From Thraustochytrium sp. TN22 (taxonomy: Eukaryota; Sar; Bigyra; Thraustochytrida; Thraustochytriidae): a stretch of DNA of 64,000 nt. Positions 29,479 to 37,292 of this stretch are shown piece after piece (position 1 is the stretch's first letter; each line of letters starts with the position of its first letter). A program made the position numbers and the translations under genes. The notes beneath the pieces were generated by a model that was not told where the DNA came from, made no database searches, and saw nothing but the letters and a program-made list of their open reading frames with translations. The stretch covers positions 226,777 to 290,776 of the forward strand of contig JABLUY010000014.1 in the NCBI GenBank assembly GCA_013306675.1, read 5' to 3'.

Positions 29479-30644
29479 ATGGCGGCGAACGTGCAGCGCA
29501 CGATCAAGGCCGTCTTCTCGGACCTCGATGTACGTGACTTCGTCCACCGGGGTGTTGTTCAACGTATGCGCAGCAACAGGCGGCGAATCGAATCGCTGGC
29601 TGACGAAGGGTGTGGTAATTCGTCGTGCGCGCGTAGGGCACGCTGGTGCATTTCCAGAAGCACTTTAGCAAGGACGGCGCGCGCGTCGAGGATGAGGACG
29701 CAGTCAAAGGCACGGCGACCTTTGTGTGCGGCGATGAGGTGGTACGTCGGAAGCGCTCGCTCGCCGTAGCTCGCTCGCTTGCCTAACCTGCGCACGGCAT
29801 GCAGCGCAAGTGCAGGCTGCTGCCGACGAGCACGATGGGGCCCGGCCTGATGAGCCTGCGCACGATCGAGCTCATCGGCGAAATCAGAGCGCGCGGTGTG
29901 CACTTTGTGTACGTGACGGGCGCGCGCAAGTCAACCTTCGACGAGAGGCTGCCCATCATGGGCGCGGTGGACGCCGCCTTCGCGGAGACCGGCGGCCGCT
30001 TCTACGTGGACGAGTGCAGCAAACTCGACGAAGACTGGTGAGTGCCGCGGCAGCTGGCCATGTGACGACGACACACAGGACGCTGACCTGACCGAGCGGA
30101 TCTCAGGACCAAGCTCATGGAGACGGTGTGCGGGCCGCGCGCGAGCTTCGAGCAGGAGCCACTGGAGCGGCCGGGCGCCCTCTGGGACTGGGCGCGAACT
30201 TTGCGCGCGCATGGCTACGAGCTGGACGCGCGCAGCTACTACTTTTGCTTTCGAGTGGACCTGGACAAGCAGTCCGGCGAGGCGCAGCGCTCGCCCGAAG
30301 CCTTTGCGCAGCTCGTGCAGACACAGCTTCCCGACAACCTAGCCACCGCCACCAACCTCGGCAAGTACGATTTTTTTCCGCGCGTCTCCGGCAAGGGTCA
30401 TGCCGTGCGGCACTACCTGTCCGTGCACGGCATGGACGCTGGCGAGGCCGTCGCGCTCTTCGACGACGAGAACGACCTACCCATGGCCGAGGCCGTCGGC
30501 CGCTGCTACGTCATGCAGGCGACGCACCCATCCATAGAGGCAGCCGTCCGGGCGAACCCCGCCTGGCACGTGGCCTCGCGCGTCGGCGTCCTTGCCGCCG
30601 AGGACGCGCTGGCCGCCATCCTCGCGCAGCTCCCTGCCAAGTGA
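29479..30644 (+). CDS. HAD-superfamily (Cof/MPGP-like) phosphatase, four exons
   Basis: Proposed exons are 29479-29529, 29637-29741, 29805-30037 and 30107-30644, giving 308 residues. Splicing is supported by donors GTACGT, GTACGT and GTGAGT, AG acceptors, and branch-point-like CTGAC, CTAAC and CTGAC; introns are 107, 63 and 69 bp. Joining exons 1 and 2 restores the HAD nucleophile motif FSDLDGTLVHF, and the exon 3-4 junction completes a Trp codon. Motif II is in YVTGARKSTF; the late acidic motif is FDDENDLPM with the preceding Lys in GKGHAVRHYL. The conserved CRLLPTSTMG block and SGAR-like strand resemble a HAD family of plants and protists of unknown substrate. Sucrose-phosphate or mannosyl-phosphoglycerate phosphatase are the nearest named relatives. 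It is the only gene here where introns are evident. Confidence 0.88.
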
Positions 30645-31185
30645 CTTTGCACTGTGCAAATCTTCCAGCGTGGCCTCGTCATCGTCATCGTGCGAACTGG
30701 CAGTGCAGCGCGGAGCTCATCTTAAGCTCGAGCCGCGGGAGGCTCGAGCTCAGCTTGCTCACGGAGCGCGACTTGAAGATAATCTGGCAATGGCGCTTGC
30801 CTTCCCCTGGGCCCTTCCTTGCACGGCCTCCGACTCCGAGTCGTGCGTGTCGGCCTTGGCCTCGTCGCTGCGCCTCAACTTGACTCGACAATCAAGGCGA
30901 GCCAGCAAACCCGAGTCAAGCCAAGCTCGCGACCAGCTCTGCGTTGGCGCGGCGGCACGGGAGGCGGCGGTGGCGGCGGCCGCGGCGGCTCGCGGCGACG
31001 CTCGCTCGCCCGCCCGCCCGCACGCTCACTCGGCGCGGCGCGGCGCGGCGCGGCGCGGCGGCGAGGCCCTTTCCCCGCCATTTCGTCGCGAGGCTCCCGT
31101 CGTTGACCTCTCTTGGCGAGTCTCGCTCGCGGGCGCGCGCGCTCCGTTCGCGCTCGGGCGCTCGGGCGGCCGGGCGAGCGGCAGG
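30645..31185. other. Intergenic region and GC-rich leader of the SPX-DRAM gene
   Basis: About 540 bp. The distal part is ordinary spacer. From 30,950 it becomes very GC-rich with GGC triplets and a GCGGC pentamer run (about 31034-31062) ahead of the ATG. The coding frame is open through it only from a non-ATG codon. Confidence 0.55.
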
Positions 31186-33423
31186 ATGAAGTTCGGAAAG
31201 CGGCTGGAGGATGACCTGATGGAGCCCAGCTGGGAGGAGCACTACGTGCGGTACCGCATGCTCAAGAAGATGATCAAGGTGCTCTCGCTGCTGGGCAAGG
31301 ACGCGGACGAGCGGCTGCTGGAAGAGGCGCTCATGGGCTTCCCGCGCAAGAAGAAGAAGAAGCTGCTGCGTGGCCTGCAGGACGCCGAGGTGACGTGCAC
31401 GCTGTGCAAGCGGTGGAACCTCTTCTCCGCGAGCCTGGTGGAGGACGTGGCGCACGTGCGCGGCTTCCTCGGGTCCACGGTGCACGGGCTGCAGGCCTCG
31501 CTGCAGGGCAACATCCAGCCGCAGGTGATCCGGCTGCTCAACGACGAGCGCAAGAAGAAAGACCCGACCATGACGCTCTACCCTGGGTCTGTGGAGACGC
31601 TGCTGCTGGCGCGCATCGCGCTCTTCATGGACACGCTCGAGGCGCTGCGGCGCTTCATCGTGGTGAACGACATGGCCATGGCCAAGGCCATCAAGAAGTT
31701 CAAGAAGCGTGTACTCATGACCGTGGACGTGGAGGCCAGCGCGTGCGGCGAGCATTGCGCGAAGCACCTGCTGCGCCGCCGCCTGCACTCACTCGACCCA
31801 GTCATGTACTCCATGACAGGCCATGACGCGGACGAACCCGAGGAGTCCGACTTGTACAGCAGCGCCAGCGATGACGAGCGCGCCGCCGCGGAGCGCAAGG
31901 CCAGCTCAAGCGGTAACATCGGCGGCGTGCCCTCCGACGAGGCGGAGGCGCATCAGGCGCGTGTCGATGCGCAGGACGAAGAGCGCACCAAGGAGGCGAT
32001 CTCGCTGGTCAAAGAGGTGGGCAAGGAGATCCCGCACAGCCCGCAGGACGATGGCGGCGAGTCTCTGCTCGAGAACGTGCTCTCGTACAAGCCGCTCTTG
32101 CGCAAACTCGAGCAGGAGTGCGCATCCGAGTGCGAAACCATCTCCAGGCTGGAGGCGGCCGGCGAGGCGCTGACCTCGCATATTATGATCTCCAGCAGTG
32201 TATTTCACGACTTCGTGCAGGACCAGCGCATGCAGCTGCAGGCGCAGCGGCACCAGGAAAAGCTGGCGCGCGTGGAGGCGCGCTCCAAGATGCTCACACG
32301 GCTGACGCGCCACATTGACATGGAGAACCAGGTTCGCCCGGCCACCTTCTTGCTTGTGGGCGTCATCCTGCCGCTCGTCACGCTCGCCATCACCTATTAC
32401 ATCTCGAGCACCATCTACCTGGATGAGGAAGGCAGAGAGACCATTTTCGACCAGAAGGGCTTCTTCATCAGCGCCAGTCTCGACGTGGCGCCAGCGAGCA
32501 ACATCGGTACACTCGGGCTCACCACCACGCTTACGCTGCTTTCGGTCATCATCTTCGTCAAGCACAAGCTGGTGAAGAAGCAGCTGCGCGGCCGCAAGTG
32601 GATGCGCACGCACCGCATCGCCACAGCCTTCGGGCTCATGTCCACCTTTTGCGGCAACGGCGTGGCTGCCTTCCAGCACAATGCACACGCCACGGCGCAC
32701 AACACCTTCGCGGCGCTCTTCTTTGTCTTTGGCATGGTGCATGTCGTGCTGGAGACCGTCATCGACCTCACCTTCAGCCTCTCGATGCCCTTCACGCGCA
32801 AGGTCCGCCTCGCCATCTCCGTCGTCCTCGTACTCTCCGTTCTCGGCTTTCTGCTGCCCATGGCCTACGTGCTCATCGAGCGCCCGCCGGACGATGTCAC
32901 GCGCTACTGGAAAGCCGTAGCCGCGGTCTTTGAGATCACAGCCTTCGCCTGCTTCGTCTTTTGGTTCTCCAGCTATTACTCGGTCCTCAAGGCCAGTCAG
33001 TTCAAGCTGCATGTTGTGCACCGCGTGCGCATGGACTCTTCCGAGGACCTAGCGAGCCTGCGGCTCTCGCGGCACATGCAGCGTCGTCAGAATTCCATGG
33101 ATTCCCTCGACTCTTTTGATTCCGACTTTGGCTCCGTCGACGGCGAGCGCGCCTCTCTCGCCGAGGAGCGGGACAGCATGACCCACGAGAGTGAGATCTC
33201 GCGCCGTGATGACTTCGACGACGACGACGACGAAGACGAAGACTCCGAGGCCGCAGACGCTTTTCCCACTGACTACATTTCGGAAGCCGACGACGACGAG
33301 GAAGAGCGCCTCCGCAATGGCCTATTCTACAAGCGCCGCAGCCACAACCGCATCGGCCTCGACATCGACGACGTCAACTTCCATGAGGCGCGCCAGAACT
33401 CCGGCAAGATCAAGCACCTCTGA
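31186..33423 (+). CDS. SPX domain fused to a DRAM/TMEM150/Frag1-type six-helix membrane domain
   Basis: A 745-residue membrane protein. The N-terminus MKFGKRLEDDLMEPSWEEHY is a canonical SPX start; the third SPX helix bundle has FIVVNDMAMAKAIKKFKKR (about 158-176) with the Lys cluster that binds inositol pyrophosphates in SPX domains. A Ser/acidic linker follows, then six hydrophobic helices (about 386-610) with DRAM/Frag1 features: FISASLDVAPASNIGTLGL, GNGVAAFQHNAHATAHNTFA and a final FWFSSYYSVLKAS helix. The C-terminal tail is acidic. Known SPX partners are EXS, MFS, VTC, RING and Na/SLC-type modules; DRAM proteins act in lysosome/autophagy and plasma-membrane phosphoinositide control. A role coupling phosphate status to vacuolar membranes is inference. 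The start is set by the conserved SPX MKFG. Confidence 0.9.
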   Translation: MKFGKRLEDDLMEPSWEEHYVRYRMLKKMIKVLSLLGKDADERLLEEALMGFPRKKKKKLLRGLQDAEVTCTLCKRWNLFSASLVEDVAHVRGFLGSTVHGLQASLQGNIQPQVIRLLNDERKKKDPTMTLYPGSVETLLLARIALFMDTLEALRRFIVVNDMAMAKAIKKFKKRVLMTVDVEASACGEHCAKHLLRRRLHSLDPVMYSMTGHDADEPEESDLYSSASDDERAAAERKASSSGNIGGVPSDEAEAHQARVDAQDEERTKEAISLVKEVGKEIPHSPQDDGGESLLENVLSYKPLLRKLEQECASECETISRLEAAGEALTSHIMISSSVFHDFVQDQRMQLQAQRHQEKLARVEARSKMLTRLTRHIDMENQVRPATFLLVGVILPLVTLAITYYISSTIYLDEEGRETIFDQKGFFISASLDVAPASNIGTLGLTTTLTLLSVIIFVKHKLVKKQLRGRKWMRTHRIATAFGLMSTFCGNGVAAFQHNAHATAHNTFAALFFVFGMVHVVLETVIDLTFSLSMPFTRKVRLAISVVLVLSVLGFLLPMAYVLIERPPDDVTRYWKAVAAVFEITAFACFVFWFSSYYSVLKASQFKLHVVHRVRMDSSEDLASLRLSRHMQRRQNSMDSLDSFDSDFGSVDGERASLAEERDSMTHESEISRRDDFDDDDDEDEDSEAADAFPTDYISEADDDEEERLRNGLFYKRRSHNRIGLDIDDVNFHEARQNSGKIKHL

Positions 33424-33774
33424 TAAAATGAACACCATATTGCATCGAGAGTGCAGCACTTCCTTTGGGCCACCACGAAAATTCCGCGACGGGCTATTTT
33501 GCAATGGAACGAGCCAGCAAGCGGACGCGATCCGGTTCTCCGCTTCATCACTTCAACGCTTCACCGCGTTCTGTGAGCGCGCGGCGGACGTGCTGGCTGT
33601 GAACGGCGCTCGATGCCTTTCTCTGGGTTCGCATAATCGTCGTTCAGATAAAAATAGTCTCGAACCAACCCAAAGAGTATAGAAAAGCAGGTATTGGCAT
33701 CTTTCAAGATGGTGGCTTGCAGAGTGAGCAGTAAATGGTAGCGTGGAGCATCTCGTTCCGTGCGAGATCGTCTG
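33424..33774. other. Convergent 3' region between SPX-DRAM and K2
   Basis: About 350 bp of lower GC content than its surroundings, with no recognised gene. Unlike three of the other kinase 3' flanks it has no long G or C run. Confidence 0.6.
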
Positions 33775-34995
33775 CTAGAAGCGTGCAGTCTGCCGCCACA
33801 GGGGTCTCTCGGCGGGAGGCGTGGAGCAGAACTGGACGGTGCGAAAGCGCTGGGGCTCCCAGGCCTCCTCGTACAGGCTGGGCCAGTCCACGTTGTGCCA
33901 AAAGGCGTGCGCCGCGCACGCCAGCACGGATTGCATGCGCAGGTTCGGGTCGACCGCCAGCAGTTTGACGATCGCGTTCTTTGCCTCGTGAGAGACGCCT
34001 CTGGCTTCCTCGGGCCACTGGATGAGACCGCTGACGATGTTGTGCGTCACAGCATCAACATCCTCATCCTCCGTGGGCTGGCCGAACGGCTCCGTCGCGA
34101 AGAGCATGGAGAAGAGCGTGGCGCCGAGGCCCCACCAGTCCACCGCAAAGCCGCGCGAAGCTCGGGAGAGCAGCTCTGGGGCCGCGTAGGCCAGCGTGCC
34201 GCTGGTGTGGCTGAGCTGCGACAGGTTGGCGAACGTAGCGAGGCCAAAGTCCAGCAACCGAACGTGGCCGCGCGCCGTGAGGCCGACGTTCTCGGGCTTG
34301 AGGTCCCCGTGCACGATGCCAGCGTCGCGCAGGTACTCAAGCGCCATGGCGATCTGCGCGGCGTAGTTGCGCGCGTCCAGCTCGGGTAACGGCCCGCACT
34401 TGAGGAGCTCGAAAAGGTCGCCCCCAGCGCAGTGCTCGAGCACGAGCGCGGGATGCTCCGGCCCGAACTCTTCCTCGTCCATAACGCCGAAGCACTCGAC
34501 GATGAACCTCGGCCGCTGGCCCGCCAGGCTGAGTTGCGTCAGCGCGAGGGCCTCCGCCTCGAAGCGACTCGGGTCTGGTCGGGCCAGGGTGTCTTTCATC
34601 GGCGCAGGCTCTGGCGCAACTTCGGGCCTTCTATCATCCCGGGTTGCGGGAAGTGCGGCCAGAAAGGCTTGACGGAGAGACGTAGCTAGAAGTTTCGCTA
34701 AGGGGAGGCCTTTCCTGGGCGCTGCGGGGACTGCGGACCTGACCGTTCCGCTGTGCACCAGCGGCGGTTGGCGCAACTTGGCCGACCTCATCGTCCACGA
34801 CGGGCGAATGACTCTGATGATCGCGACGCCGTCCACTAGCCTAGCAGCGGCAACGAAACCTTCGACTGGCTTCGCACCGCGCTGCGCTGCGCAGCACTGC
34901 TCCGCATCGACTAGGTTCGTTCTTACATGACGGAATTCGTCGTCGGCGGGCCAGTTCGTCCGAGTCGCGTGCAGCTGCATGCCGCTGGCGGCCAT
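33775..34995 (-). CDS. AGC-like kinase paralogue with degenerate N-lobe (K2)
   Basis: The C-lobe is intact: EHCAGGDLFELL hinge region, VHGDLKPEN (H229-G230-D231), LLDFGLA (D249), SGTLAYAAPE, VDWWGLGATLFSMLF, and the FW..VDW..LYEEAW.PQRFR tail shared with K1. The N-lobe is poor. Aligned to K1, the glycine loop reads LLATSLRQAFLAAL without the glycines, and the only candidate for the ATP-binding lysine is in APMKD. So it is either a pseudokinase, a gene with a missed upstream exon, or a decaying copy. ATG codons exist at 34995 and 34791; the longer is given, but residues before the kinase fold match nothing. K2 is divergent to K3, sharing a 328-bp promoter region. Confidence 0.75.
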   Translation of the reverse strand: MAASGMQLHATRTNWPADDEFRHVRTNLVDAEQCCAAQRGAKPVEGFVAAARLVDGVAIIRVIRPSWTMRSAKLRQPPLVHSGTVRSAVPAAPRKGLPLAKLLATSLRQAFLAALPATRDDRRPEVAPEPAPMKDTLARPDPSRFEAEALALTQLSLAGQRPRFIVECFGVMDEEEFGPEHPALVLEHCAGGDLFELLKCGPLPELDARNYAAQIAMALEYLRDAGIVHGDLKPENVGLTARGHVRLLDFGLATFANLSQLSHTSGTLAYAAPELLSRASRGFAVDWWGLGATLFSMLFATEPFGQPTEDEDVDAVTHNIVSGLIQWPEEARGVSHEAKNAIVKLLAVDPNLRMQSVLACAAHAFWHNVDWPSLYEEAWEPQRFRTVQFCSTPPAERPLWRQTARF

Positions 34996-35323
34996 GGATC
35001 GACCGACCAGGCTTGCCGTATCGGCGAAGTCTCCCGGAGCTTTGCACAGCTTGTGTCGTTGTGAACCGGGCGAAGCCTCGTGCTTGGTCTGGCGAAAAGA
35101 AAGAGCTTGTCCAGCCGAAGGAATCGGTCCGATCGAAAAGCCGCTGGCACATGGTCAGGCTGGTCAGGTAAAGTCCTGCACAATACACAAAAGGGGGCGC
35201 TCGGGAAGGGCCTGGTGAGCTGGTGACTCCGCGCTCGTGCTCTGGAAGGGCGGCTGGACGGATTCGGTCCGATAGCACGGTCCTGACCGTGGATTCGCCA
35301 GACCCGAAACGCAGGCAACGCAG
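34996..35323. other. Divergent promoter region of kinases K2 and K3
   Basis: A 328-bp spacer between two kinase start codons on opposite strands. No TATA box or repeat was noted. Its true limits depend on the uncertain K2 start. Confidence 0.45.
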
Positions 35324-36730
35324 ATGAGCTTTCCAGCCCTGCAGCGCAGGCGTCAGGCTGCTGATGAAGGCAGCCACCAGTCAACGTTGGAGATGTCGCA
35401 ACCCAGAGGCGATGTATTTGATGTCCTTCACTCACAGGTCGCGCTGTACCCAGCTAGAGGCTGCTGCGACGACGCAACTGCGTCACACGACGCATCTGCC
35501 TCCCACTCGTCTGACAGCACGGCGAAGAGTGGATGCAACGCGGCCAAATCAGTGAATGCGCAAGCTAAGGACTCTGGCCTGGCTGGCAAGACGCTGCACA
35601 ACGTCGCAGACAACTCCGTGGCCGAGTCCGTCGAGTGCCAGGTCCACGTGGTGCATCTTCTCGCGCGAGGTAGCAGCGGCGAGGTCTTCCTGGCTCGCTG
35701 GGTCCCGGACGAGGCATCTACAGCGGCCCCAGAGACGCCCGGTTCGCTGGATGAAGACGGCGAGGGCCGATGCGACTCACTGTCGATCAGTGAGGAAGCA
35801 GCGGCCAAAGTTTCGAAAGAGCCCAAGCCTGGCCTTGCGCTGTCGCAGGTGGAGGGCGCACAAGCGCCTGTCTACTTGGCCGCGCCCTTCCAAGCCATGC
35901 TGCCATCGGACGTCGACATCAGACAAGGCTTCGCTCTCAAGGTCGTTGAAACGACTGGCTGCGGCCAAGCTCGGGCTGACGTGCAGTTCGCGACGGAGCT
36001 GCGCATCCTACAAGCGCTGGCCGCGGCGGCGGAGAAAAGCGCCTTCGTCATCGACTACTACTTTTCCGTGAAACTAGAAGCTCGAGCGTGCATCGGCATG
36101 AGTCTCTGTTCTGGTGGAGATCTCTTCGCGCTACTCAGCCGTGAGCACATGGGGGCCTCAGACGTCCTTTTCTACGCAGTGGAGATGGCGTTGGGAATCC
36201 AGCACCTCCATGACCACAACATCATCCACGGCGATCTGAAGCCTGAGAATGTTGCCCTGAGTCATTGCGGCCACGTGCGCATCGTCGACTATGGCCTCGC
36301 CGTCCAGCTTGACCCCAAGGTCGACCGGGGGCCAACAGGACGCCTGCAGACGACGACCCAGTCGGGCACGCTCCCCTACTGCGCGCCAGAGATCCTCACC
36401 CGCGAACTGCACAGTCTCGAGACGGACTGGTGGAGCTTCGCCGTCATCTTGTACGAGATGCTCTTTCAGAGCCTTCCCTGGTATCGCGAGGACCCGCACG
36501 AATTGTGTGAGCAAATCTGCTGTGCGCAACTTGAGCTGCCTTCCAACCACGGCGCTGGCTCGAGCAGCTCACGCTTGCTTTCGGGCATCCTGGCGAAGGA
36601 GCCGGAGCAGCGTCTCGGCTTCCACAATGGACTTCAAGAGCTTCGCGCAGAGCCCTTTTTCCGGCGCATCGACTGGGACAAGGCTCGTGCACAAAAGTAC
36701 CGCCCTCCTTTCGTTCTGTACAACCCGTAA
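35324..36730 (+). CDS. AGC-like Ser/Thr kinase with HGD and DYG motifs (K3)
   Basis: A 468-residue kinase. A Ser/Ala-rich N-terminus (1-100) leads to a proper glycine loop (LLARGSSGEVFLARW, about 109-123). Then comes an unusual acidic linker of about 75 residues before the ATP-binding Lys206 (FALKVVE). The rest: catalytic HGDLKPEN (H302-G303-D304), DYG instead of DFG (D322-Y323-G324), TQSGTLPYCAPE, ETDWWSFAVILYEMLF, and an AGC-like end FFRRIDWDKARAQKYRPPF. Tyr in place of Phe in DFG is tolerated by some active kinases. K4 is its closest relative along the whole length, including the linker. The start at 35324 is supported by an aligned Met in K4. Targets are unknown. Confidence 0.87.
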   Translation: MSFPALQRRRQAADEGSHQSTLEMSQPRGDVFDVLHSQVALYPARGCCDDATASHDASASHSSDSTAKSGCNAAKSVNAQAKDSGLAGKTLHNVADNSVAESVECQVHVVHLLARGSSGEVFLARWVPDEASTAAPETPGSLDEDGEGRCDSLSISEEAAAKVSKEPKPGLALSQVEGAQAPVYLAAPFQAMLPSDVDIRQGFALKVVETTGCGQARADVQFATELRILQALAAAAEKSAFVIDYYFSVKLEARACIGMSLCSGGDLFALLSREHMGASDVLFYAVEMALGIQHLHDHNIIHGDLKPENVALSHCGHVRIVDYGLAVQLDPKVDRGPTGRLQTTTQSGTLPYCAPEILTRELHSLETDWWSFAVILYEMLFQSLPWYREDPHELCEQICCAQLELPSNHGAGSSSSRLLSGILAKEPEQRLGFHNGLQELRAEPFFRRIDWDKARAQKYRPPFVLYNP

Positions 36731-37292
36731 AAATCACTCCCGACTTGTTTTTGGTACCAGGTTTCATTGTTGGCTCGCTGGAGGAAATCTGGCCCAAACG
36801 TGCCGTCCTCCCGGGCCTCGCGTAACGCCGGTGCAAACCGGTGCGTATGTCGTCGGAGCCTGCGGGCGGACGCCGAAGGCCAGCACACGCGGCGCGGCGC
36901 ATGAGTGCACCCCCCCCCCCCCACCCACCCACCCCACCTCCTTGCGACGCTTGACGCCGTCCGAAAGGTGCTTGTGGACGAGTATCCGGCCGGAGACTTT
37001 GAGATCATTACACGACAGCCTCGCGAGGCACTCTTCCCGCCTCGTGCGCCTCAGTACTTTTTATAACTAAGCGAATGCGCGTCGTGGTTTGCACGCTGCT
37101 CCTCAGGCAACAAGGTGCTTCGTAAGCTCGATCCAGACAGTATCTGGTGCAAGCCGCCCACGCACACGCACCGTGCAACGTCATGAAGTGCTTTTGCTTG
37201 AGATCGATGGTGGAGGCCAGTTGGTCTTCCTTGCCGCTTCAAAAACTCATGTACTTGCACGCCGCGAAGTCACAACGTTTCGTCTAAGTTAA
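36731..37292. other. Convergent 3' region between K3 and the histidine kinase
   Basis: About 560 bp with an uninterrupted run of 13 C at 36910-36922, followed by CCCA repeats. No gene was recognised. Confidence 0.6.
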
